Source of the DNA: Bacteroidetes bacterium 4572_114
GTDB taxonomy: Bacteria > Bacteroidota > Bacteroidia > Bacteroidales > 4484-276
DNA: 10,234 nt
Direction of reading: 5' to 3'
NCBI GenBank assembly: GCA_002254335.1
Contig: NIVA01000190.1
Span: 1 to 10,234 of the forward strand
Part shown: positions 1 through 6,248 of the stretch, one piece after another
Position numbering within the stretch: position 1 is the first letter of the stretch
Layout of the letters: every line of letters begins with the position of its first letter
Position numbers and translations under genes: made by a program
The notes under the pieces: generated by a model
Told to the model about the DNA's origin: nothing
The model's input: the letters and a program-made list of their open reading frames with translations, nothing else
The model's database searches: none

Positions 1-6
1 ATTAAC

Positions 7-30
7 GATTTTTGATTTTTGATTTGTGAT
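7..30. repeat. short heptamer array, GATTTTT type
   Basis: Three consecutive 7-base units (GATTTTT twice, then GATTTGT) followed by GAT. The period and the GAT start match the larger array at 84-130, from which it is separated by a hairpin. No coding signal is seen here. Confidence 0.6.
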
Positions 31-33
31 ACC

Positions 34-66
34 GACCTGGCATCGTCCGTAGGACATGCCAGCGTC
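34..66. repeat. imperfect palindrome / hairpin
   Basis: GAC-CTGGCAT-(C)-GTCC, loop GTA, GGAC-ATGCCAG-(C)-GTC. The arms pair over 14 positions with one bulged C on each side. No T-run follows, so it does not look like a classical intrinsic terminator. It sits between two heptamer arrays in a gene-free flank and is best described as a palindromic intergenic repeat. Confidence 0.6.
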
Positions 67-83
67 AAAGGAGAAAAAGATAT

Positions 84-130
84 AAGATGTTTGATGTGTG
101 ATGTGTGATGTGTGATGTTTGATGTGTGAT
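84..130. repeat. heptamer tandem array (NTGATGT)
   Basis: About 6.7 units of 7 bases: AAGATGT, TTGATGT, three GTGATGT, TTGATGT, GTGAT. It forms the left arm of an inverted pair with the array at 151-190. Any open frame across it is low-complexity and is not a gene. Confidence 0.85.
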
Positions 131-150
131 CTGGCAGACACTATATCAAA

Positions 151-190
151 AATCTTACATCTTACATCTTACATCTTACATCTCACATCC
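151..190. repeat. inverted heptamer tandem array (ACATCTT)
   Basis: AATCTT, three ACATCTT, ACATCTC, ACATCC. Read on the other strand the unit is AAGATGT, the same unit that opens the array at 84. The two arrays face each other across a 20-base spacer and could fold into an imperfect hairpin with about five pairs per seven bases. The pair lies about 90 bases 3' of the minus-strand deacetylase gene. Confidence 0.85.
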
Positions 191-279
191 ATACGGATTC
201 CCCCGGTCATCGGACATCTGATATCATCTGACTTAACAAACAGTGAAAAGAAAAGAATTACAGCCTGTAAAAATCACAC

Positions 280-1164
280 TTACCCAACCGAAAGATCAGG
301 GTTCCACTTTATACGTGAGGGCTTGGCCCCATTGTTTACACCTTCGACAAACATATCGGCACACATTTTTAAATCTTCGTGATAGCCCCCCTCGAGTACG
401 GCAAAAACCTGTTTGAATTGTTTTCGTAGCCGGTAGCCACATTCGTAAAATGCATGGTATGAATACATCAGGTTTAAAATACGGTCTTTCCTGAAACCAT
501 CAAAACCGGCAGATACACCAATAATGTCAGCCCCAAATTTGTGGGCGGTATCAATGGCCTTGTCCACAGCTTTTAAAAAATCTTTTTCGCCACTATTTTC
601 CGGTATTGGAATATTAAGGTTTTTTCCCAGGCCGTCACCCTTACCAATTTCCATAAATGTCCCGGTAAACGGGTAAACATTTTGCTGATGTATTGAGCAG
701 TAAAAAACACGGGGGTCCTTATAGAATATTGCCTGGGTACCATCGCCATGATGCCCGTCGATATCTAAAATAAAAACCTTTTTGCCTTCATTGGCAAGTT
801 TAACAGCGGCAATTGCAATGTTGTTGAACAGGCAAAACCCGGAAGCTTTTTCGCGAAAAGCATGGTGCCCCGGTGGCCTGGTTAGGGCAAAATCCCCTTG
901 TTCGGAAGCCTTGATGGTTAGGCCAACTGCCAAACATGCAGCTTTGTAGCTAACCGGGGTCAATTCTATTTCGGCCAAGGTATCACTGTTTTGGCAACAT
1001 CTTTTTATAGATTCTATGTAATCTGCCGAATGTACCAGTTCGAGGAACGGCCCACCGTCAAAATCAGTATCGGGCAATCCTACAAAGTCTTTCAGCCTGT
1101 AAGCACCCTCATAAATACTGTTGATATTATGGTTGAGGAATGTCTTGTTAAATAAGTATTTCAT
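280..1164 (-). CDS. histone deacetylase family protein (acetoin utilization / acetylpolyamine amidohydrolase type)
   Basis: Predicted zinc-dependent cytoplasmic amidohydrolase of the arginase/deacetylase fold, 294 residues, near the usual size for single-domain bacterial members. Numbered from the chosen start, visible motifs are RPPGHHAF (about 96-103, with the tandem catalytic His), DIDGHHGDGT (about 134-143, giving the D-x-H zinc ligands), SAGFDGF (about 228-234, third zinc Asp) and LEGGY (about 267-271, active-site Tyr). All catalytic positions are present, so it should be active. Substrate cannot be read from sequence: acetylated polyamines, acetylated lysines or other amides are possible. 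The start is the ATG at 1164, opening MKYLFNKTF. An in-frame ATG at 1200 lies at the edge of a 16-bp palindrome and would add an unlikely leader. No strong Shine-Dalgarno is seen. The gene stands alone, with repeats 3' and decayed genes 5'. Confidence 0.93.
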   Translation of the reverse strand: MKYLFNKTFLNHNINSIYEGAYRLKDFVGLPDTDFDGGPFLELVHSADYIESIKRCCQNSDTLAEIELTPVSYKAACLAVGLTIKASEQGDFALTRPPGHHAFREKASGFCLFNNIAIAAVKLANEGKKVFILDIDGHHGDGTQAIFYKDPRVFYCSIHQQNVYPFTGTFMEIGKGDGLGKNLNIPIPENSGEKDFLKAVDKAIDTAHKFGADIIGVSAGFDGFRKDRILNLMYSYHAFYECGYRLRKQFKQVFAVLEGGYHEDLKMCADMFVEGVNNGAKPSRIKWNPDLSVG

Positions 1165-1181
1165 CTGTTTAAAAATTGCCA

Positions 1182-1197
1182 TCCCGCACGTGCGGGA
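1182..1197. repeat. 16-bp perfect palindrome TCCCGCACGTGCGGGA
   Basis: Perfect dyad, 18 bases upstream of the deacetylase start. It shares the outer TCCCG...CGGGA arms with the palindrome at 8148-8165 but has a different centre (CACGTG against AAAGCTTT), which suggests one family of dispersed palindromes. It could be a binding site, but the second copy lies in an unrelated spacer, so a dispersed repeat is more likely. Confidence 0.7.
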
Positions 1198-1235
1198 CAC
1201 GAATGTTTTTTTACTTTTTCAATCATACTTCCCTG

Positions 1236-1277
1236 CCCTGTGAAATACTTTCAAAACCAAAGGTTTATTTCACAGGG
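1236..1277. repeat. 12-bp inverted repeat (CCCTGTGAAATA / TATTTCACAGGG)
   Basis: Perfect 12-bp arms separated by 18 bases, within the likely 5' leader of the deacetylase gene. It could be an mRNA leader hairpin or an operator. No T-run adjoins it, so an intrinsic terminator is less likely. No role can be assigned. Confidence 0.65.
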
Positions 1278-1328
1278 TGAATGTGATTGAAATTAATCAT
1301 GGGCGTTTCATTTGTTATGGTATTGATG

Positions 1329-1360
1329 CGAAAGTAAACAATATTATTATTTGTCATCAA
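1329..1360 (-). promoter_or_regulatory. possible Bacteroidota-type promoter for the deacetylase
   Basis: On the minus strand TACTTTCG (1329-1336) matches seven of eight positions of the Bacteroidota -7 element TAnnTTTG. A TTG (1358-1360) lies 21 bases upstream, near the usual -33 distance. Transcription would begin near 1320 and give a leader of about 155 bases containing the 1236-1277 hairpin. The region is AT-rich and such matches arise by chance, so this is tentative. Confidence 0.25.
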
Positions 1361-1413
1361 TTTGTTTAATAATTTAAACAATAGCCAGCAAACAAAAACC
1401 CCAGGGTTTTATT

Positions 1414-1623
1414 ATTGATGGTATTTACAGCGGTATCGAAATTATCTGATCGGGTACCAAATCGTGGAAAGATGCAGCAAAAAAAGCTATTGCCAGGACA
1501 TCAATAACTATAGATGAGCTTAGTAATGCCGAAGTAATTGAGCAAGATACGAAAACTAAAGATGGGGCAACTGCTGCCTATCGGACAAAATAAAGTGTGT
1601 CATTCAGGTTTAAGGATGAATGA
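1414..1623 (+). pseudogene. dodecin pseudogene (two in-frame stops)
   Basis: Dodecins are small flavin-binding proteins of about 65-70 residues that assemble into dodecamers. The frame 1414-1623 reads, in pieces, IYSGIEII-stop-SGTKSWKDAAKKAIARTS, then ELSNAEVIEQDTKTKDG, then YRTK-stop-SVSFRFKDE. This aligns without gaps to the family pattern VYKVIEIIGTS-KSW-DA--NAI-EASKT----EV-EQ-------YR---KVSF. The TGA at 1447 replaces the conserved Gly after EII (one base change from GGA), and the TAA at 1591 falls in the last strand. No in-frame ATG precedes it, so the start is lost as well. Two different stop codons argue against recoding. It is the first of five broken coding pieces in a row. Confidence 0.8.
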
Positions 1624-1639
1624 TGAATCAAAATTTCCG

Positions 1640-1894
1640 TTTTTCGGCAAAAGCATTCCGGTTATAGTCGGGACACTTTTTCCTTTAACATCCGAAGGGC
1701 ATGGGCAAATCTCATTATTTTAGGATTCAGCCGTGGTTCCTAAAAGAAAATGAAAATACACACTTACAGAACAAGAATATGATTATCCCAAAGCAACTCA
1801 CATACATGAGGGCAATGATACTAAGGAGCATGATCACACAAAAACTCCCGCAATTGCATATAAATTTATCAGTTACCATAATATATATATTTAA
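1640..1894 (+). pseudogene. unrecognised coding remnant with two in-frame stops
   Basis: Directly after the dodecin remnant one plus-strand frame gives protein-like sequence through two stops, a TAG at 1721 and a TGA at about 1751. The segments are PVIVGTLFPLTSEGHGQISL, then DSAVVPKRK, then EYDYPKATHIHEGNDTKEHD and a further stretch containing TPAIAYKFISYHN, ending at a TAA at 1892. The mix of residues looks more like real protein than random AT-rich translation, but I do not recognise the family. It may be a decayed gene next to dodecin, or a chance frame. Confidence 0.3.
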
Positions 1895-2072
1895 ATGTGA
1901 ATAAAAAAAATTCTAAAAAATTACCATAAGTAGGGCCTAATGAAAAACTCAGCACCCCCATCAAGGGTATTTGGTCATGCAGCTAGCTTAAAAATTAGAA
2001 TTAAATTCTTGTGGTTTTCATTTTTCCAATTTGATGGCGACATGAAATATCTTGGTTGCGTTGCTGAAAAAC

Positions 2073-2402
2073 TTACACTGACCTTATCAAAAAGGCACGG
2101 GTGCAATAAACCTGATCGGCAAGTACTTCTTTTGGGTAATATCCGAACCTGGCCTTGAACTTTTCAATGTAACCCACCATGTGGCTTCCCTCGTTGAAAG
2201 CATCCCAGCTGATTTCGTCCAGAAATGATATCCCATCGACCATCGATACGTGGATATTGGCCCCAAATTCTACTTTTGCCTGGCTTTTGCCCCTTACTAT
2301 CGGCCTTATGTGGGGTTGGTGAATGCTTACAATACGATGATCCACGCTTTTGGTGCGCTTATCGTACATTTCTTTTTGTTGCTGATAATATAAAATTGCC
2401 AA
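2073..2402 (-). pseudogene. IS5/IS1182-like transposase, internal fragment
   Basis: About 109 codons with features of DDE transposases of this group: QQQKEMYDKRTKSVDHRIVS, then QPHIRPIVRGK, KVEFGANIHVSMVDG, and FGYYPKEVLADQVYCTR near the end. The last corresponds to the region around the second catalytic Asp. Both ends are missing. Near 2402 the match stops where a plus-strand protein fragment begins, and after YCTR the frame diverges and stops at 2073. No inverted ends are visible, so this is a dead remnant, not a complete element. The apparent first codon is TTG and is not a real start. Confidence 0.8.
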
Positions 2403-2619
2403 AGATGATTATTTTGTTATTGAAGTTGAGGATAACATAATATATTTTGTTGACAGAGGTAGAAAAGGAGAAATTTTGCCTAAGTCAGAGAACAAATTTT
2501 TGATAAAATATCCGGGTGAACTTACTTTCACTTTCGAAATTTCAGAAAATGGAAAGATAGAAAGTATGATCGCCAATTTTAATGGACATCAGATTCCGGC
2601 AAAGAAAATATACGAGTAA
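2389..2619 (+). pseudogene. C-terminal fragment resembling a DUF3471 domain (serine-hydrolase tail)
   Basis: An open frame without a start codon encodes about 76 residues, including DDYFVIEVEDNIIYFVDRG, LPKSENKFLIKYPG, LTFTFEISENGKIESM and a closing GHQIPAKKIYE followed by TAA. This resembles the small C-terminal beta domain (DUF3471-like) that follows beta-lactamase-type serine hydrolase and related domains: V-EVEDN--YF, LP-SE--F, F---ENGKI. The catalytic part is absent. The left edge coincides with the transposase fragment on the other strand, so a mobile-element rearrangement probably removed the rest. The sequence left of the IS fragment does not look like the missing part. Confidence 0.55.
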
Positions 2620-2864
2620 TTAGTTTTACATTTTTGTTGTCCTGTCCGATAAATACAAACGTTTTCCACATTCCTATCATCGACTTTTGCCCTTAATCAG
2701 TGTTTGTCCATAATGTCCGATTTCTTCGTTACGCTCGGCTTTAAACTCAGTCATCCGTACAGGCTCCTGACTTTAAAGACTTCGCAAGCCTCGAACTCGA
2801 ACATTCTGAACCAAACACCGACTTTATGGACGGCTATTTAATAATTAAATAAAAAGGGTATATC
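2620..2864. other. intergenic stretch, no supported feature
   Basis: About 245 bases between the hydrolase-tail fragment and the FG-GAP gene. Short frames on both strands have no start and no recognisable motif. I see no convincing RNA gene or terminator. An AAAGGG a few bases before the ATG at 2865 could be the ribosome binding site of the next gene. Confidence 0.4.
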
Positions 2865-3945
2865 ATGAAAAATTAAGGTTCCATTTATTTGTTTTTTGCA
2901 TTTCATTTGTTTTTTGCAATGCGCTTTTTTCTCAGGGCTTATTTACTGAACATCTGGTATTTAATGATTTCGGTAATGCGGTTTCTATTGCCGGGGCCGA
3001 TTTAGATGGCGATGGCAATATTGATATCCTGGCCACTTCAAACAGCCCTGGAAACAAGGTAAGCTGGTTTGAAAATGATGGGTACCAAAACTTTACGGAA
3101 GACACAATTATATCAAACTGGGGCCAGCCAAGTTCTGTCCAAGCTGCCGATTTTAATAATGATGGAAACATGGATATTGCTGCAGAGGCCTGGATTGACG
3201 AACTGGCATCGGTGTATTATAATGACGGGAATGAAAATTTTACTGAAGAAATTATTTCTGAAACAGCGTATGAGTTAATTAAAATAATTGTAACCGATCT
3301 TGATCTTGACGGCGACCACGATATTTTGGGTGCCACCTATGCAATTAATGATATAAGATGGTGGGAAAATTCGCTATATGATGTCTCTTTTGGAGGCATC
3401 CCGGTTTCAGGAAATGCCCCGTTAACAGTTGAATTTACCGATTCTACATATCTCGCTAATCCAATAAACCAACATGCATGGGATTTTAACAATGATGGCA
3501 CTATTGATTCATATGTACAAAACACTTCATGGATATACGTGAAACCCTGGATATATTCGGTAAGCCTGGAAGTTCAAACCGATTCCCTCACAAAAAAGAT
3601 TGTTTACCAAGATTATATTTCTGTCGGGCCATTTGTATCAATTGAGGAGATGGGTAAACAAACCTCAAAGACAATCTCCAATTTAAAAAACTATCCAAAT
3701 CCTTTTATTTCTGAACCACTATAAGCTATACACTTAATGACAATAGTTGGGTTAAATTATCAATATTGGATATCACTGGAAAAGTTATTAAAAACCTAAT
3801 CGACAGTAAGCAGGGCCAGGGAAACTACAAAATAAAATGGAACGGAAAAACCAGTAATGGTGATGATGCTGAAAACGGGGCATATTATTATAGGTTGGAA
3901 ACCAGAGGAAATGAACAAACACAACAGGTGATAAAACTCAAATAA
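2865..3945 (+). pseudogene. secreted FG-GAP/PKD protein with C-terminal sorting domain, two frameshifts
   Basis: Reading through two single-base losses gives a 360-residue surface or secreted protein. The order is a signal peptide (about 1-24, ending LFSQ), FG-GAP/VCBS-type repeats with calcium-loop motifs ADLDGDGNIDI (45-55), ADFNNDGNMDI (95-105) and TDLDLDGDHDI (144-154), a PKD domain (about 175-254, with APLTVEFTD and HAWDFNNDGTIDSY), and a YPNPF FlgD-like/type A sorting domain (277-360, with KLSILDITGKVIK and NGAYYYRLET). First break: the ATG at 2865 is followed by five A, where six would open MKKLRF; as written it stops at codon four. Second break: near 3713-3716 the frame reaches a stop at 3722, while one extra A restores ISE-TTISYTL and the rest of the domain. 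Both are single A losses, so sequencing error must be excluded. The long central frame is intact, so decay, if real, is recent. Confidence 0.85.
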
Positions 3946-3948
3946 CAG

Positions 3949-3988
3949 CTAAAACCTAAAGTTAGAGCTTTATGTATTTGGTTTTTAG
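3949..3988. terminator. possible bidirectional terminator hairpin
   Basis: CTAAAACC (3949-3956) can pair with GGTTTTTAG (3980-3988, one bulged T), and inside it TAAAG pairs with CTTTA around a TTAGAG loop. It lies just after the stop of the plus-strand FG-GAP gene and between two convergent genes, where a terminator is expected. The stem is AT-rich and no clear T-run follows. Confidence 0.3.
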
Positions 3989-4127
3989 GGCTACCCGCTT
4001 AAAGATGGACAAACCAAAAAAAATATTGCCGCTAAACTTGTCCGTCCATACGGATGCCTTTCAGTCATATGGATGCGCGAATTTATAATGAGTTGATAAT
4101 TAGATTTGTGAATAAATCAGGTTAATA

Positions 4128-4994
4128 TTAGTGATCCTGAAGTTCAAACTCCTTCTCGGCAATTAGTTGGCCGGACAGGAATAGCTGGAAGCTGTATTTT
4201 CCAGGCAGCTTTTTATCTATGGAAATGGAACTCTTTATGGTCGAGGTGGAATCATCGGGGTAGAGGCCGATCTGTTTCCGGTAAACAGATTTGCCGTCCG
4301 GCCCTATCCAGTCTAAGTGGAATATGAGATCGCTGTTATTGAAGGCGAAACGGTTCCCTAAGTTTATTAAAGCACGTACCCTCCGTTTTTTCTTTATTGT
4401 AAAAATAGTGCCCTCACCAATCAGTTTGCCGGTCTTCTTGCTTGTTTTCCGGTAGAGTGTGATATGGGGCGCCAACTCTTCGGCCATCGAAGGGGTAATG
4501 ATTAATTCGGGGAGCAGCTCGAATTTCTTCTCTGCAATCAGTTCGCGAAAATAGTAAACCCTGAAGCTGTATTCCCCGGCCTGCCGTTTTTCGGGTGAGA
4601 TTGAGACTGAACTATTTATGACCGTGGCAGTGTCTCCGGGGGACAGGTTGATCTGTTTCCTGTAAAACGACCTGCCGTTGGGGCCGATCCAATCTAAGTG
4701 GAACATCAGGTCGCGATCAATAAGGTTGAAATGGTTTTCCAAATCAACAACAGCGTAAACCTTCGCATTTTCCATGATCGAAAAAACTGTTCCGGCACCG
4801 ATTTGCCCACCGTCCACTTTATTTAATTTTCTGCAAAACGTGATGTTCGCCGAAATATCGCCAGCTTTCTTTGCAGGATAGATTATTGTTGAACCGGCAG
4901 TAACAACGGGTGTTTCAACACGGCTTGAACATCCGGCCAATATCATTAAAGTTATCAGGGAAATTGTTATGGTTGTGTGCTTCATCTTTTTCAT
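4128..4994 (-). CDS. lipoprotein with two tandem beta-rich repeats, unknown function
   Basis: 288 residues. The N-terminus MKKMKHT, a hydrophobic stretch and MILAGC give a lipobox with Cys22, so it is a lipid-anchored envelope protein. The mature part is an internal duplication: repeat 1 at about 51-160 and repeat 2 at about 178-285. Each has a G-G-T-F-I region, the near-identical motif L(M/I)FHLDWIGP(N/D)G(R/K)S(F/V)YRKQI (96-115 and 223-242), a SS(V/I)SI segment, G(E/K)YSF, and a closing LIAEK(K/E)FEL (152-160 and 277-285). The alternating pattern suggests beta-sandwich domains. I do not recognise the family. The ATG at 4994 is preferred because AGGGAG lies 8 bases upstream, at 5003-5008; a GTG at 5003 overlaps that site. 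The stop of the acyltransferase gene lies within 20 bases, so co-translation is likely. It is the last gene of the run. Confidence 0.88.
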   Translation of the reverse strand: MKKMKHTTITISLITLMILAGCSSRVETPVVTAGSTIIYPAKKAGDISANITFCRKLNKVDGGQIGAGTVFSIMENAKVYAVVDLENHFNLIDRDLMFHLDWIGPNGRSFYRKQINLSPGDTATVINSSVSISPEKRQAGEYSFRVYYFRELIAEKKFELLPELIITPSMAEELAPHITLYRKTSKKTGKLIGEGTIFTIKKKRRVRALINLGNRFAFNNSDLIFHLDWIGPDGKSVYRKQIGLYPDDSTSTIKSSISIDKKLPGKYSFQLFLSGQLIAEKEFELQDH

Positions 4995-5002
4995 TCTTGT
5001 CA

Positions 5003-5008
5003 CTCCCT
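5003..5008 (-). promoter_or_regulatory. Shine-Dalgarno AGGGAG deciding the lipoprotein start
   Basis: AGGGAG on the minus strand, 8 bases before the ATG at 4994. It overlaps the alternative GTG at 5003, which argues for the internal ATG. Strong sites are uncommon elsewhere in the window. Confidence 0.55.
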
Positions 5009-5011
5009 CTG

Positions 5012-6124
5012 TTAAATCATTTGAATGAAATAATTTTTGCTCCGGCGTTTAACCCCAAAAAACCATTTACATAGAGGAAGCATAATTACAAGCATGGCCA
5101 ACACACCAATCAACGACTCCATTACGCCGCCCTCACGATAAAACAAGCCGATACGCTTAACAAAGATACCCAGGATGGCAAGATGTGCGGCATAAAAAAA
5201 CAGGGGCACCTTACCCGGGATGCTGAAAACTTTTAAAAGTTTTGGGGCTGCCCTTCCGATGACAATAAATGTTGTGACCCCTAAAACCACCATTCCAAAA
5301 AACCAAAGGTTCATAAAGAGGCTTGGCGGATATTTCTGGTCTAAGAAAAACGACCAGGAGGCAAAATCGGAAAAGTGGTTGAGTGTCCCAAACCCGCGCC
5401 CCATACGTAAAGCTATGGCCAAAAGAAACGCCAGTGCGGCAATTGCACTGCCCATGAGTATCCGTTGTTTGTCTGTTTTCCAGGCCTGGAGCCACCCGTT
5501 GGCCATTACCGACCCCAATATTGCGAGGGCAAACCAGGGCAAAACCGGGTATTTGTTAAACTTACCGGAGTCGATGAATGTTTGCATAAAAACTGTGGCC
5601 CAGGTATCATCGGTATTGTAAGGGATTTGAAGCAAAAAGGGATGGATGACCAGGATAGCAAGTGCAATGAGAAGCCGGAACTGCCAGCGCATTTTGATGA
5701 TCAGGGCAAGCAAAATCATGGAAAAGCCAATACTGGCAATTATCCCGAAATGCCAGGGGTTGAAAACCTTAAAGCCGCCCCAGGAGGAGTTCACCCAAGT
5801 CATTTGAACAAACACCAGGAACAGGCCGCGCTGGATGAGGTGCCAGCGTGTTGACCAATCGGAAGCACCTTTTTTTACCCGCCGGTGATACGACCACCAG
5901 ACCATGGCCCCGTTCATCATTAAAAATCCGGGGGCGCACAGATAGCCAACGTACCTGAGGGCAAACTGTGCCCAGTTGGGGAAGAGCGGATCAAACGGGT
6001 CCAAGTGCAGCCAAATGGAATTAAAATAGTAGGAACAATGACCAACCAGCATAAGTATCCCGATAAAACCACGAAACTGGTCGATAAATTCGAAGCGTTG
6101 CTTAACTGCGAGTGTATTGCTCAT
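5012..6124 (-). CDS. multi-pass membrane acyltransferase, DUF1624/HGSNAT-like
   Basis: 370 residues with roughly ten hydrophobic membrane segments. The N-terminal FIDQFRG (13-19) followed by MLVGH (His29), the central HFGIIA (125-130), LPWFALAILG (about 195-204) and KYPPSLFMNL (264-273) are typical of the DUF1624/heparan-alpha-glucosaminide N-acetyltransferase-like group. A further conserved-looking segment is FFYAAHLAILGI (299-310). Characterised relatives move acetyl groups across a membrane onto sugars. The acceptor here is unknown; in this neighbourhood an envelope polymer or glycan is a reasonable guess, but only a guess. The C-terminus is basic (GVKRRSKN), suggesting a cytoplasmic end. 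The start is the ATG at 6124, with no good Shine-Dalgarno. The next gene begins within 20 bases of its stop. YeiB-like or acyltransferase-3-like labels are alternatives. Confidence 0.85.
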   Translation of the reverse strand: MSNTLAVKQRFEFIDQFRGFIGILMLVGHCSYYFNSIWLHLDPFDPLFPNWAQFALRYVGYLCAPGFLMMNGAMVWWSYHRRVKKGASDWSTRWHLIQRGLFLVFVQMTWVNSSWGGFKVFNPWHFGIIASIGFSMILLALIIKMRWQFRLLIALAILVIHPFLLQIPYNTDDTWATVFMQTFIDSGKFNKYPVLPWFALAILGSVMANGWLQAWKTDKQRILMGSAIAALAFLLAIALRMGRGFGTLNHFSDFASWSFFLDQKYPPSLFMNLWFFGMVVLGVTTFIVIGRAAPKLLKVFSIPGKVPLFFYAAHLAILGIFVKRIGLFYREGGVMESLIGVLAMLVIMLPLCKWFFGVKRRSKNYFIQMI

Positions 6125-6165
6125 TGGTTTTTGTTATTTGCCCGGTTGTCTGCATTTTGCTGAAC

Positions 6166-6233
6166 GGTCATTTGCTTCGCGTTATTTGTGGTCATTTTAC
6201 TTCGTGTCATTTTGTAATCATTCATCAATGACC
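6166..6233. repeat. GTCATTT short repeats in the spacer
   Basis: GTCATTT at 6167, 6191 and 6206, with a variant GTTATTT at 6181, two of them followed by CTTCG. ATGACC at 6228 is the inverted form of GGTCAT. The repeats are looser than the arrays at 84-190 and 9285-9531, but the arrangement is similar: short units plus an inverted copy just 3' of a minus-strand gene. Confidence 0.45.
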
Positions 6234-6248
6234 AAAAATCCCCCTCCC

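Noticed and set aside
84..190. CRISPR array
   Set aside because: The units are 7 bases in direct tandem with no spacers of CRISPR length; no cas gene is present.
258..270. TTACAG-C-CTGTAA dyad downstream of the deacetylase stop as a terminator
   Set aside because: A one-base loop cannot form a proper hairpin and no T-run follows on the minus strand.
119..382. Plus-strand open frame of 87 codons
   Set aside because: Its first half is the heptamer repeats and its second half lies opposite the 3' end of the deacetylase gene.
1165..1200. Twelve-residue N-terminal extension of the deacetylase from the ATG at 1200
   Set aside because: It is encoded largely by the 16-bp palindrome and has no counterpart expected in the family; the ATG at 1164 opens a typical N-terminus.
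1414..1623. Stop-codon recoding (selenocysteine) as an explanation of the TGA in the dodecin frame
   Set aside because: A TAA also interrupts the frame, the position is normally Gly, no start is present and neighbouring genes are broken too.
1940..2158. Plus-strand frame beginning MKNSAPPS
   Set aside because: No family resemblance, and its second half lies opposite the transposase fragment.
2073..2402. Complete insertion sequence
   Set aside because: Only the middle of the transposase is present and no terminal inverted repeats or target duplication are visible.
4007..4043. GGACAA/TTGTCC inverted repeat as a terminator of the minus-strand cluster
   Set aside because: Only a 6-bp stem with a loop of about 25 bases; too weak to annotate.
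4995..5003. GTG start at 5003 for the two-repeat lipoprotein
   Set aside because: It overlaps the Shine-Dalgarno sequence that is well placed for the ATG at 4994.
5211..5854. Three overlapping open frames within the acyltransferase gene
   Set aside because: They are shadows of a well-supported membrane protein gene and have no recognisable motifs.
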